Assembly (NCBI GenBank): GCA_027924585.1
Contig: BSBM01000140.1
Coordinates: 9,667,501 to 9,731,500, forward strand
DNA: 64,000 nucleotides
Direction: 5' to 3'
Source: Larix kaempferi
Lineage: Eukaryota; Streptophyta; Pinopsida; Pinales; Pinaceae
How positions within the stretch are numbered: position 1 is the first letter of the stretch; each line of letters starts with the position of its first letter. The translations under genes and the position numbers were made by a program. Below, piece after piece: positions 11,369 to 22,058 of this stretch. Below the pieces are notes generated by a model, which worked only from the letters and a program-made list of their open reading frames with translations, was not told the DNA's origin and did no database searches.

Positions 11369-11826
11369 TGTTCAGGTACACAGGGTACTACCAAAGGACC
11401 GAACACCAAGACAAACCACTTCACACAAACAGATCACATATCAACACATCGATGTTTTGACGTGGTTTAAACCCTCTTGAGGGAAACACTCCATGGCCCC
11501 GACCAAATAGCTTCTACGGGACAATTTATTATGCAAAGAAAGAAAGTTACAAATGAGCTTCTCATAATCGATCAACTAAACAATGACCCTCCATGCTATT
11601 TAAATAGAGATCATGGACCAATCGGGTGTTAAGCCACGGATCAAGGTTAGGTTTGATCTAAGAGAAGTTGAGCCGTCGGATCACTCTATGTCGGGAACAT
11701 ATCGTGACCGTCGGATTAAGTATTTACAAATGCATACTAATGCATATTAAAGAAACACACTATCCCTAACGGATATATTACACAAGTTGATCTTAACTAA
11801 CTCCTAAGTGTCTAAATATCCTAACA
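11369..11826 (-). repeat. Copia 5' LTR
   Basis: 458 bp with TG...CA ends, adjoining the PBS. It should carry the element's promoter. Confidence 0.95.
11597..11606 (-). promoter_or_regulatory. Candidate TATA box in copia 5' LTR
   Basis: The sequence TATTTAAATA lies about 220 bp inside the LTR. The 3' LTR has CTTTAAATAG at the same place. Position and sequence fit a U3 TATA box; this is inferred only. Confidence 0.45.
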
Positions 11827-11943
11827 TGAATGCAGTCCATTATGGAATATAAAGTCGTGCTCTTTTAGCTCAAATAAAAATGCATAAAATACATTGTAAT
11901 GGAAAAAACATTGCATCTTACCTTTTAAATGACGAATCTAGTT

Positions 11944-12153
11944 GCCTAGAGGGGTAGCTCAGTTGGTTGGAAATTTTGATTCCAAGACCAAATTATTCAA
12001 AGTAGAAGGTTCAATTAGATGGGTCCTTCGGGGTTAGGATCCCAAACCCGGAGCTGAAATGGAAAGGCCCCTTCAGGTGGCCCCCCTGAGAATTATTACC
12101 ATGGATGTAGCGGGCCCTCCATCTTCCGGGGATGTGAACCACATGAAAAAAAT
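11944..12153 (+). mobile_element. tRNA-derived SINE
   Basis: The 5' part looks like a tRNA gene: GGGGTAGCTCAGTTGG resembles box A and GGTTCAATTAG box B of a pol III promoter. The 3' part has a distinctive block, GGCCCCTTCAGGTGG, then TGTGAACCACATG and an A tail. It is flanked by a near-perfect duplication (GACGAATCTAGTT at 11931-11943 and GATGAATCTAGTT at 12154-12166), as made by LINE-driven insertion. A second copy of the family lies at 56558-56792. Confidence 0.85.
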
Positions 12154-12166
12154 GATGAATCTAGTT

Positions 12167-12889
12167 ATTATGGAGCCTATATATATATATATATATATAA
12201 GGATTAGCCAAAGACTCATTAATTTTTCAATTAGAGCTCTATCCAAAAATATAATTTCTTTCCATTTTTGCCTAGTGATCGAGTAATCTAAAATACATAG
12301 TTTTCCACATTTATGTTGAAATGAGACAATTCAAGGGGATGTCCTTTGCTTATGTTCAAAATTGTTGCATCAATGCCTATGAATGTTTTCATCTCTTAAT
12401 TGAATGCATGGGAGGGGGAGGGAGTATACGAGTTTTAAAGTATCTCCAGTCAGCTTCAAAGAAAAATCTCTCAATAAACTAAAAATGTTTTAAAGTAATT
12501 TTAAGATAATTAATAATCAATAATTGGACATTAGTGTATAATTATTAACTAGTTGGTCCCTGATAAAACTTGGTGAAACTCCCCATTGAGGAATCTAGAG
12601 CTTAGGGTTTCTCTGAGGAGAAATATAGGGGAATCCAACATTATGTGGGGTCAAGGGTATATTTGAGTTTACTAAGTCTCACTATTTTATGTTTAAAGTG
12701 GGATTGGGATTGGATAACAGTAACTTTCTAGAACGAATTGCCTTGAAATTTCTTATAAAATTTACAAGTGATAACAATGTTATAAACTTGCGAGTATTAG
12801 GGCATTGAATGGTTGTTATAAATTGGATGAAAGGTTTTCATAGAATGGAGACCTTGGTTTTGACTCTAATATATCACACTTTAAGATGA
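12167..12889. other. Non-coding stretch with (AT)n
   Basis: A (TA) microsatellite occupies 12179-12199. The rest is AT-rich with no recognisable frame, motif or repeat on either strand. Confidence 0.5.
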
Positions 12890-14690
12890 TGGAGGAGGTT
12901 TTCAATAACCTCTCATACATGAATATTTATAGGGAACTCAATACCTCAACATACCTTCTATCTAAAGAACGCATTCATGTGGATCTAATATCATGGGTGC
13001 TAAAGGAATTGAAGGATATAGTTTCATTTCCTGTAGTTGTTTCTTCAAAATGATTCTTAAATCTATCTTGTTTACAAGATATTTGATCTTGTATATTATA
13101 TATGTCTTCTCATAGAGAAACGCAATCCCTCTAATTATAGGACCATTATGATTATCCCTCTTTTTCCAAGTTATATGGAATTATTCTAGAAAAGAAGAAC
13201 AACATATGGCTAGAAAGCCACAAAAAAAAGGTTAAATGCTAGGTTGTATTATTCAACTATGGACCACCTTGTTATGCTTAGGATCATTATTTTCCAGGTA
13301 AATTATCCCACCGCAAAACCTTAGGCACTTCCCCTCATTTACAGGATGGTGCCCAAGGTAATTCATAGATTATTCGAGGTACAAGGACAAGTCAACAACA
13401 AAGCTCGTAGCCATTACAATAATATACTCAACATGTCATTTACAGGATATAATTGGGTTGGGGAGGATAACACCCCATACCACAACCACTCGGGAGAGAG
13501 CCAATTGACATTTATGCTTAGGATCATTGTAGAGTAGTGTTGCAATAATAAAATCATTCTATTGTGTTGCTTCATTAACTTTAGAAAACCATTTGACAAG
13601 GAGTCCAAATAACCTTTGGTAAATATTAGAAGATATAAAATTTCCTTTCAAGTTGAGAGCTAATGCGATAAGGTGGAACAAGAATGTTACTTCCAAGTTT
13701 AGGAACAATGAGGGCTAGTCGAAAGAATTTAATTGTAATATAGGAGTTAAGCAAGGATGTCCCAACAATTTTTGGCATATACAGTGATAAGTTAGAGGTT
13801 TATTTCAAAGAAACAGGTTCTGTCAACATGAGTCTATCTAGTATAGTTTTCAATTTTCTTATTTAAACTAATGATATTGTTCTTATGGCTAGTAGTCCTT
13901 ATGATCTCGACAAGAAACTAAATATTATCAAGGGTTTTTTCTCTAGTATGAGTATGGTTGTTAACATTGAAAAAACAAATTTTATGATAATTAAATCCAA
14001 AAATATCATTTATGTTAATTTTGTGTATGAAATCAATAGCTTGGACGAAGTGACTTCATACAAATATCTCATAATCGATCTTCATCACAAGCTTAATTGG
14101 AACTATATGTTTGAGAAAAGGATAAATGGAGGATGGAAAGCTTAATATGGACTTGAATATAGTTTTAAATCAGTGGACCTTTGTCTTTGGTATAGAAGAA
14201 ACTCCTCTTTGAGAATTATGTCACTTGTGTTATCTTATATGGTTATGAAGTGTGGAGCTACAACATTTCTAGAGAGTCCTGGAGAAATATAGTGCAAATC
14301 CAAAAGAATTTTATAACTTGTAACCTCAAAATTAGAAGCAATATGCCCTACCCTATCCTCATAGAAGTGAGTCTCTCCCCCATTGAGAGCATGTCTATGA
14401 CTAGGTACCTAATGTACAAGAAAGAGATAAACAACATGGAAGACAAAAGGCTTCTTAAGATTGCTTCAAACTGTAGTAAAAACCACCTACTACTCAAGTA
14501 AGGAAAGAAAATAGACAATGAGGTGCTTATCGAGAGGTTAATTAAGGGTTCATGTGGGTTCCCAAAAATAAACAACTGATCAGGTAACATGAAAGATGTT
14601 GATGGCAACCATATAGGTATGAAATTGATCATGCCAATGTTACATGAGTGTTGAAGGGAATATGGGTACGATTCCTTCAATCATGCTTTA
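12890..14690 (+). pseudogene. LINE (non-LTR) reverse transcriptase relic
   Basis: Shifting between frames, the plus strand gives LINE RT blocks in order: NPSNYRTIMII near 13126, KLYGIILEK near 13170, CCFINFRKPFDK near 13565, a KQGCPLSPTLF-like block near 13750, and a decayed active-site box at 13867-13875. An open part at 13885-14145 (MASSPYDLDKKLNIIKGFFS, then KYLIIDLHHKLNWNY) follows, and the thumb region at 14250-14501 contains ISRESWRNIVQIQKNFIT. Endonuclease and ORF1 are not recognised. A 223-bp insertion with its own target duplication interrupts it at 13289-13511. Confidence 0.8.
13289..13511. mobile_element. Unclassified 223-bp insertion with 17-bp target duplication
   Basis: The sequence TTATGCTTAGGATCATT occurs at 13272-13288 and again at 13512-13528. 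Joining across it restores the LINE reading, so the intervening DNA is a clean insertion. It lacks LTR ends, terminal inverted repeats or an obvious A tail. It holds CATTTACAGGAT twice. A 17-bp duplication fits target-primed reverse transcription. On the minus strand CCCGAGTGGTTG near the end resembles a tRNA-Ser/Leu box A, so a SINE is possible but unproved. Confidence 0.7.
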
Positions 14691-15313
14691 ACATCTTAGT
14701 TGATATGTTTGTTTTTTTTGGATGTATTTATGTTATTGATACCTAAGTAAGGGTGTGGTAAAGGCATGAAGCATTGGACATATAAATATTGTTAGAATAT
14801 TTTGATGCAATCATGAGTTAGTATGTGATGAATGAGTTGATTAAGAATTAATAACCATAGTAAATGAGTATATATAATCATAATTATGAATATGGATTCC
14901 ATATGAGACTTGGAAAAGTATATAGAGCCACATAGGTATCCAATGGTATCCCTAATTGTTCAATATACGGGACTAAAACCTTATTGCCAACATTGAGAAC
15001 ACCATAAGAGGAGGAAGGGTTTCCTAAAGGAATGTTAAGGAGAGAAAGGAAAGGCCTTCTAGTATACTTGAAGGAGTATTTAACAAAATAAGGGAATATT
15101 GTTTTGGTTAGGTTGAAAAGGAAGGTGTCTAGATGACTAAAAAGTGTTGGGGAGGTGGTTGAGTGATGTGCCAAGGTTATAACAACATGTTTTCTTAATG
15201 AGTTTTTACTAACTAATTTCATCTAACTGAATAACTTCATTTTGAGCTAACATTAATTCAGGTAAATAGGTTTTGAACAAATTAAAATTTATTTATTTTT
15301 TAATAGAATAATG
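14691..15313. other. Unassigned sequence, partly similar to the LTR at 45081
   Basis: No coding signal. The part at about 15196-15290 (TTTCATCTAACT, AACTTCATTT, AAATAGGTT) resembles 45105-45190, the start of the 2.2-kb LTR at 45081-47263, so this is probably a fragment of that family. Confidence 0.4.
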
Positions 15314-15700
15314 TATCTCAAACTATAATGAATACCAAACTGAATTGTACCCCAAATATAATGAAGTATATTTTTTGTTTCTTTCCAATGGCTTCATGGG
15401 GTGTCTTCATATACCAAGAAAAAATTCCAATAGCAAAGGAAATATCAAGACATGTATGAGTCAAGTACAAAATTATACCAATTGATGTATGGTATAAGGT
15501 GGCATCTACTTTGGGTGTAGTGCAAGTGGTAGAAAGTTTGACTCCAAATTGGAAGGGAGATAGAGTTGGATTCCAATCTTCCATGTGAAAGTAGTCACAA
15601 GAAGATCACATGCATAGTTAAATTGAGGAAGGAAATTTCCTTCCTTTGTTTAAAATACTTGGAGGCAAAGAAAATAATGCCTATGTGTCCCAATATTTGA
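15314..15700 (-). pseudogene. Copia RT fragment
   Basis: The minus frame at 15318-15584 reads SPFQFGVKLSTTCTTPKVDA and LYLTHTCLDISFAIG. It aligns block for block with the RT end of the complete copia at 6653-7021, and continues to about 15700 with an LGHIGIIFF-like version of LGHLHYFLG. It is truncated on both sides: at the left by unassigned sequence, at the right by LINE sequence. It is likely the 3' part of the copia whose 5' LTR and gag remain at 23101-23810. Confidence 0.8.
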
Positions 15701-16422
15701 TCTTTTAAGCTCATCGACATATGTGTCCCATGCCTAAGCCCAAACATCCTGTAATGCCAATTCATTTGATGTTTTCTTCCTTGTGGCCATATGTTTTTCC
15801 TCTCTTGGCTCATGAATTCATTAATGAACTATAAATTTTGTGCATGAACGTAATCTACTAAATATAAAGCTAGGAATACTTAATTATCATGGCACATGAT
15901 TGCATCTTTACCCACCCTTATTTTTGATCCACGGCCTACCTTCCATGCCAAAAATCTAAGAATAATAGGAAATTATTTTAGCAAATCCTTCCAATGTATT
16001 TAAACATTCTTTAAATACTTATCTTCCTTTTTAATCCAACTAGGAATGGAATCAAGAATCAAATATTTTTTTATTATAGTTCTAGTCCATGTGTTCTCCT
16101 TTGTTATAAGATTCCAACTAGTTATGTGCCAAATTTAAGTATATGTTTGAGGCCCCATCCTCCCTCACCTTTTGTCTTGGAGATCGACGTCCAGTTATTC
16201 CAGTGTGTACCTTCTATTCCTTCTCTTTCACTCCACTTAAAGTTAAAACATAGCTTTCAGATCTTATCCAATACCCCCTTAGGTATGTAGGCCAAAGTGA
16301 ACCAATATACTAATATCGCTTCCAGAACTGCCTTTCTTAATGTTAGTCTCCCTCCTTTTGATATCTAATGACTGCACCATGGGTTAATATTTTTCTCTAT
16401 CCTCCCAATTAGCTAGCCCCGG
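15701..16422 (-). pseudogene. LINE ORF2 C-terminal relic (left half of a split LINE)
   Basis: The minus strand gives the region after the RT palm of plant LINEs: KGGRLTLRKAVLEAILVYWF near 16330, LAYIPKGVLDKI near 16280, then GEGGWGLKHILKFGT and IPSWIK-like blocks down to about 15850. Several stops and shifts break it. Its upstream continuation is at 22059-23100; the two halves flank the gypsy element exactly, so this is one LINE split by it. Confidence 0.8.
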
Positions 16423-16958
16423 TGATCCACCCAGCAGTTGGAATTATTTTTGGATGCCAACATTGACTTCGATAAGTTCAACAACTTCAACTTCGACGAG
16501 TTTAACAACTTCGACTTCGAGAAGTTCAGCAACTTTGACTTCGACAAGTTCAACTACTTCGACTTTGACAATTTCAGCAACTTCAACAAACACCGACTTC
16601 GACATGCATCATCGACATGTGCGACTGACGAACTACGACATATTGTCTCTCTGTCTTCCAGTCGACCGTAACGGTTGAACTTCTGAAACCATTCTAAATT
16701 ATCTTGTAACTGAACGTAATGGGAAGACAACCCAAGCATTCTCAGCACTTTGTTTAAGCATGTAAAATATTGTAATATACAAGCAGAGAAGAATCAAGAA
16801 GTAACAAAGTTCGTATTCTTGCATATTGTCTGTGTGTGTATGTTTATGTGTGTGTAGTGTATTTCATGCTTTGCTTATTATTCTGCTTCTGCCATAACAA
16901 TACCGATTCATTCAGTTGAACTATTTTCCCCGTCGTGCACCTGGGCGTGTACGCATCA
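16423..16958 (+). repeat. Gypsy 5' LTR
   Basis: 536 bp. It holds a 24-bp minisatellite at 16466-16590. Where the right LTR has TATTTAAG, this one has TGTTTAAG (16751-16758), a change that may weaken its TATA box. Confidence 0.92.
16466..16590 (+). repeat. 24-bp minisatellite in gypsy LTR (copy 1)
   Basis: Repeats of TTCAACAACTTCGACTTCGA with GAG/AAG interludes run about five units. Read in one frame they encode FDKFNNFDF-type repeats and in another a T/S-rich string. Both frames stay open. Confidence 0.8.
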
Positions 16959-16959
16959 T

Positions 16960-16977
16960 TGGTATCAAAACTTGACT
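16960..16977 (+). promoter_or_regulatory. Primer binding site (degenerate iMet type)
   Basis: TGGTATCAAAAC starts one base after the LTR end. The first eight bases match the iMet site TGGTATCAGAGC. Confidence 0.7.
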
Positions 16978-17096
16978 TATTCAGAGCTTTTTTCATGGTT
17001 AAGTTGTGCGTAGACACTTCCATCGAAGTTACCTGACTTATGCTTGTTCAAACACGCTCGCAAACTCATCAATCCAAGCAGACACTACCTTCAAAG

Positions 17097-18427
17097 ATGG
17101 CAGAAGAAGCAGACAGTAAACATGCAATTGACGAGAAAGAGTAACTCATAGAGCACGCGCTGGCTCGACAAAAAACTGAAATGTTCTCCCAATTCAATGA
17201 GATTCTCATGAAATTTGCTTCGACATCAGGAGGATTTTCGACAAGATCTAACTCCGACAAAATCGGTCCATTCAAGGTACAAATGAATTTGGACATACCG
17301 AATCTAGAAGGAAAGATTGACGCGGAATCCGTTGACAATTGGGTACAACAATTTAATCCTATTACTCTATGAATCAAATCTTAGAAGCTAAAAAGATCAC
17401 CATTTCATCCTTAAATATGTCAACATCTGTGCACTGTTGGTGGGAGAACCTATCGACAAATATGGAGAAAAGTGGAGACCCCATAGAGACATGGGAGAAA
17501 TATGTCGAATATGTTCGAAAGGAGTTTTACCCACCCAAGTACGTTGAACAACAGTATAAGAAGTGGAAGCAACTAAGGCAATGGAAATACCAGTCCGTAC
17601 AGAGTTACACCGACGAGTTCTATCGACTAATGGCTAGACTTGGCGTTCAAGAAGAAGAGAAATTGCTTGTTCTGAAGTACGTCAGCAAATTGTCCCCGCA
17701 CATTCAGTAGGAGATGGAGTTTCTGACTGTCAATACGCTCAGGGATGCATTCCACTATGCCAATAAGCTTGAATCCAAACAGAAAGGAAAAGCACGCTTC
17801 GCGACTAAACCGACAAGATGACCAGCCGACTTTGACAAGTCAAGACCTTCTCAGCCGACTTCGCAAAAGCAAGATCATGGAAAAAATAATTCTCAGAAAG
17901 ACAAAAGGGAACGTAGAAAACAACCTCCTACCAGGAAATGGTGTGATTACCACAATTCATCATGGCATGATACGTCTGAATGCAAAGCTTGGAAGACATT
18001 TTTGGAAAAAGTGTCAACATCTGACTCATTCAACAAAACTCAGGTAGAATCTGACCCAGAATCAACGACCCTTTTGACATCGACATTGATCACTCCAGCA
18101 GCCTTGACTATCCTCGACGAGGAGAAACGAGGGAGCCTATTCCATACACAGATATGGGTTCAAAAAAATCCATTGCATCTGATTGTGGATAATGGTAGCC
18201 AGAAGAACTTTGTTTATGAAGATCTCATGAAGACACTAGGTCTTGTTACCACTCCACATCCTCAACCTTATAATATCGGTTGGATGAAGGATGGACATGA
18301 AATAAGGATCACCCGACAATGCAAACTCACCTACTTCATTAATCCTTTTGAAGATGAAGTACTATGCGACGTGGCACCGATCTCCATAGCTGACGCTTTG
18401 TTTGGGAAACCTTACTTATGGGATTGA
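17097..18427 (+). pseudogene. Gypsy gag and protease
   Basis: Gag starts at ATG 17097 (MAEEADSK), meets a TAA about 16 codons in, and is frameshifted near 17370. The following frame (17369-18427) has the gag core (WWENLSTNM, KEFYPPKYVEQQYKKW, YTDEFYRLMARLG), stops at 17708 and near 17820, then a CX2HX6HX4C-like block (CDYHNSSWHDTSEC) near 17940-17983. The aspartic protease region HLIVDNGSQKNFV has DNGS in place of the usual D(S/T)G. Gag would build the particle and protease would cleave the polyprotein. Confidence 0.85.
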
Positions 18428-20043
18428 CATGGAAGTTACCAGTCATGACCTCAAAAGGTGATTGTCAGAATTCAGAACCAATGGTATAGCATACCATAGC
18501 GATGACCTACACCAACGGTTGCAATGATATATGCTAAACATATGAAGAAGATCATCAACCATGATCAGAAGTTTGCATTGATCATGCGCAACATTCCAGG
18601 AAGACTACAACAACCAGTCGACTCACTGTCTAGTGCATCTCCCAACAGAAGCAATAGATCGACAATATTATTGATGAGTATCGGAACCTATTCCAAGAGC
18701 CAGACGAAGTACCTCTACATTGCCAGGTAATACACTCTATTCAACTTGCTCCTGGTTCTTCATTACCTAACGCATCTATTTACAGAAGATCCATTATAAA
18801 AAATGAAGAGATTCCCAGACAAATTCAAGATTTGATTAACAAAGTTCATATCTGACCCAACTCCTCTCCTTATGGAAGTCCAGTCGTCCTCGTTCCAAAG
18901 AAAGACGGGATTTGGTGCATGTGCATCGACTACCGATCCCTCAAGAAAATTTCGGTAAAGAATAGATACCCTCTGCCACGGATAGACGAGCTCATCGACT
19001 GTCTGAAAGGTGATAAATTCTTTACTAAGCTTGACCTCAAGTCGGGATATCATCAGATTCCAATCGAGCTCGTAGATGTATGGAAAAATGCTTTCAAGAC
19101 CAAGGAAGGATTGTTTGAATGATTATTCATGCATTTTGGCTTAACCAATGCACCTGCGACCTTCATGTAGTATATGGATAACATTATTCGACCTTTCATC
19201 GACAAATGGGTCATTGTCTACCTTGACAATATATTGATTTTCAGTCGATCATGGGAATAACATGTCAGACAACTTCGACAAGTCCTCGACACTCTCCGAA
19301 AACATTGACTCTATTTGAACATGGAAAAATGTTCCTTTGCAATGAACATCATCAAATATTTGGGGTATGTAATTGACTCTGCAGGCATTCACGTCGATCC
19401 AGACAAAGTGAAAATCCTCAAATATTGGCCCATTCCTCAAAGCATTCATGAACTAAGAATTTTTCTTGGTTTGGCGAATTTTTATCGACGATTCATACTC
19501 GGCTTCAGTCACATAGCCTGGCCTTTGAATCAGTTGACCAAGGGAAATAGGAAAACTGTATTCAAATGGACATCGAAACAACAAGCAGCTTTCGAGCATG
19601 TCAAACACAAGCTTTGTACTGCACCAGTACTTGTGTTACCTGATTTCCATCATCCCTTTGAGATTGAGATAGACGCATCGGACTATGCCTTGGGCACAGT
19701 GATCACTCAGTCTGGTCACCCATTCGCTTTTCATTCCGAAACTTTTAACGACACTGTTAGAAGATATTTGACGTATGAAAAAGAATTGTACGCCATTGTT
19801 CAAGCTCTTAAGCAATGGAGACATTATATACTTGGTAAGAATACGATCATTCTCACTAACCACAATCCTTTACAATTCGCTCTGTCCCAGTCAAAGTTAC
19901 AAACAACTCAACAACTCAAGTGGATTAATTACCTGCAAAAATTTCAGTTGGTAATTAAGTATCGGAAAGGTAAATCCAATGTCGTCGCTGCTTTTCTGAG
20001 TCGACCACCCATTACTCTCCTTCTTACAGTGATGAGTATGTAG
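18428..20043 (+). pseudogene. Gypsy reverse transcriptase and RNase H
   Basis: One frame runs through the RT: SPYGSPVVLVPKKDG, MCIDYRSLKKISVKNRYPLP, KLDLKSGYHQIPI, FGLTNAPATFM. The active site YLDN is at 19219-19230 (YLDD expected; GAT to AAT would be a single G-to-A change). KYLGYVIDSAGIHVDPDK and FLGLANFYRRFI follow, then RNase H beginning at IEIDASDYALGTVI. In-frame stops fall at 19120 and twice more before 19315; the part at 19315-20043 is open. Confidence 0.9.
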
Positions 20044-21525
20044 GGTTATGACACCACCACTTGGCATCAATTGTATCAGGAAGACAATGACTTTTCATCA
20101 GTCTATCGACAAATTTAGACCGAAAAGTCATCGACCTCCGACTATTTCCTGGAAGACACCTTGCTATACAAGCTTGGACAACTTTGTGTACCGACAGGTG
20201 AGCATCAATAACAACTCATTTGGGACGCATACTACAGTAAGACTACAAGACACTTTGGAGTATCAAAGACCCTTTCTATTCTCCAAAAGTATTTATTTTG
20301 GCCTTCACTTAAAACTGAAGTAAACAAGTACATTTGATCATGCGTGGTTTGTGCCATTGCTAAACCGCCTAATCGACGACAGGGATTGTACACACCTTTG
20401 CCAGTTCCTAGTCGACCATGGGAATCTATTTCTATGGACTACTTGATGGGATATCCTACTACCAAACATCAGCATGACGCAATCTTAGTAGTAGTCGACA
20501 TATTTTCCAAGATGGCCATTCTCATTCCATGCAAGAAGACTAAGACAATGTAGCAGACCGCTCAACCCTTCTTTGAACATGCCTGGAAACATAATGGTTT
20601 ACTGACAACCATTATTTCTGACAGAGATGCCAGGTTTGTCAGCATATTTTGGAAGACCCTCTGGAAACAACTCGATACAAGACTCTCCTTATCGACAACT
20701 TTCCATCCTCAGACAAACGGACAGACGGAAGTTGTGGATAGCCTGGTAGTACAACTGCTTCACATGTACAACCACAAACATCGATGAACATGGGATGAAA
20801 GTCTTCCATATATACAACACAACTACAATCGTGCCTAGCACAGTTCTACGGGAAAGAGTCCATTTGAGATCTGTTATGGATTTCAACCCTCAACGCCTAT
20901 TGACTTGATAAGTTCCTCGACACAGCCAAATGACACCGACTATAATCATCGATAAGTTGACAAAGCATTGAAGTTTCGAGATCAAATATGCGACATCCAG
21001 AGACAAGCACAAGAAATGTTGCAACGAGCTAATGCGAAAGATAAGGCCTGACACGATAAGGATTGTATCCCTCATTCATTTCAAATTGGGGATCAGGTCT
21101 GGTTACATCTCAAGAAGGAACACTTCACTGGTCCATATAATAAGCTGAAGCCTTTGCGATATGGTCCGTACATTATTCTTGAGCAGATTGGAGAAGACGC
21201 TTTCCATCTCGACATTCCTTCATGCCTGGGTTTTCATCCAGTATTTAATGTGGATCTACTTCGACCATACCATGCACCATTGTTGTAACAGAAGGACTTG
21301 CAGATAGCAGAACCTGAAGACATCCATCCAGATGTTCAGGAGCCTCTTCCTTGCGACGCGATTGTGGGACGATGAGTACGCCATACAAGGACGAACACAA
21401 TTCCCTTGTTTCAGGTGGCCAAAGCTGGATGGATCCCAACACAAGGAAATTGGTACTCTGCTATTGAACTGATCGACAAGTTTCCTCATATGCACGAGAA
21501 AACAATGGGGACCAGTGTTTCTTAA
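20044..21525 (+). pseudogene. Gypsy integrase
   Basis: It continues the RT frame with about ten nonsense codons. An H2C2-like finger (H...SCVVCAIAKPPNRRQG) is followed by the core: first D in SISMDYLMGYP, second in IISDRDARFVS, and E in [15 protein letters not shown]. The C-terminal region contains GPYIILEQIGEDAFHLDIP, HPVFNVDLLRPYH and a final block ending at TAA 21523-21525, 11 bp before the 3' LTR. I do not see a clear chromodomain. Confidence 0.88.
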
Positions 21526-21536
21526 GGAAGGAGGTA

Positions 21537-22058
21537 TGATCCACCCAACAGTTAGCATTATTGTCGGATGCAAACATCGACTTCAACAAGTTCAACAACT
21601 TCGACTTCGATGAGTTCAACAACTTCGACTTCGACAACTTCAACAACTTTGACTTTGGTAAGTTTAGCTACTTCGACTTCAACAAGTTCAACACATTCGA
21701 AAAGAACCGACTTCGACATGCATCATCGACATGTGCGACTAACGAACTACGACAGATTGTCTCTCTATCTTCCAGTCGACCGTAACAGTTGAACTTCTAA
21801 AACCGTTCTAACTTCTCTTGTAACTGAACGTAACGGGAAGACAACCCAAGCATTCTCAGCACTCTATTTAAGCATGCAAAATATTGTAATATACAAGCAG
21901 AGAAGAATCAAGAAGTAACAGAGTTCGCATTCTTGCATATTGTCTGTGTGTGTGTAGTGTATTTCCTGCTTTGCTTATTATTATGCTTCCTCCATAACAG
22001 TATTGATTCATTCAGTCGAATTGTTGTCCCCGCCGTGCACCTGGGCGCGTACGGATCA
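21537..22058 (+). repeat. Gypsy 3' LTR
   Basis: 522 bp. A purine-rich tract (AAGGAAGGAGG) lies at 21524-21534 just before it. It contains TATTTAAG (21865-21872), a good TATA candidate, and the second copy of the minisatellite at 21580-21700. Confidence 0.92.
21580..21700 (+). repeat. 24-bp minisatellite in gypsy LTR (copy 2)
   Basis: The same repeat family as 16466-16590, with the FDEFNNFDFDNFNNF-type frame still open. Confidence 0.8.

Larger units (their letters stand above)
5574..11826 (-). mobile_element. Complete Ty1/copia LTR retrotransposon, decayed coding region
   Basis: The element is 6,253 bp, bounded by two 458-bp LTRs with TGTTAGG...CCTGAACA ends on the minus strand and flanked by the 5-bp target duplication TGAAT at 5569-5573 and 11827-11831. 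A PBS (11357-11368) and a PPT (6032-6041) are in the right places. The coding order on the minus strand is gag, protease, integrase, RT, RNase H, which is diagnostic of Ty1/copia. The LTRs differ at about 14 of 458 positions by eye (about 97% identity), so it is among the younger insertions here. The gag-pol frame is broken by three nonsense codons, one frameshift and an active-site change, so it cannot move by itself. Confidence 0.95.
16423..22058 (+). mobile_element. Ty3/gypsy LTR retrotransposon inserted in a LINE
   Basis: It is 5.6 kb with LTRs 16423-16958 and 21537-22058 (TGATCCACCCA...ATCA), a PBS-like site just after the left LTR and a purine tract before the right one. The flanks are CCCGG and CCCAG, a 5-bp duplication with one mismatch. 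The coding order gag, PR, RT, RNase H, integrase is that of Ty3/gypsy. It carries one gag frameshift and many nonsense codons. The LTRs differ by an indel of about 14 bp in a TG-rich run plus scattered substitutions. Confidence 0.92.

Noticed and set aside
11944-12020. Genuine tRNA gene
   Set aside because: Only box A and box B resemble a tRNA; the cloverleaf is not complete, and the A tail and target duplication show a SINE.
16454-16678. T/S-rich 74-codon frame in the gypsy LTR
   Set aside because: It arises from the 24-bp repeat in a second frame; not called as a gene.
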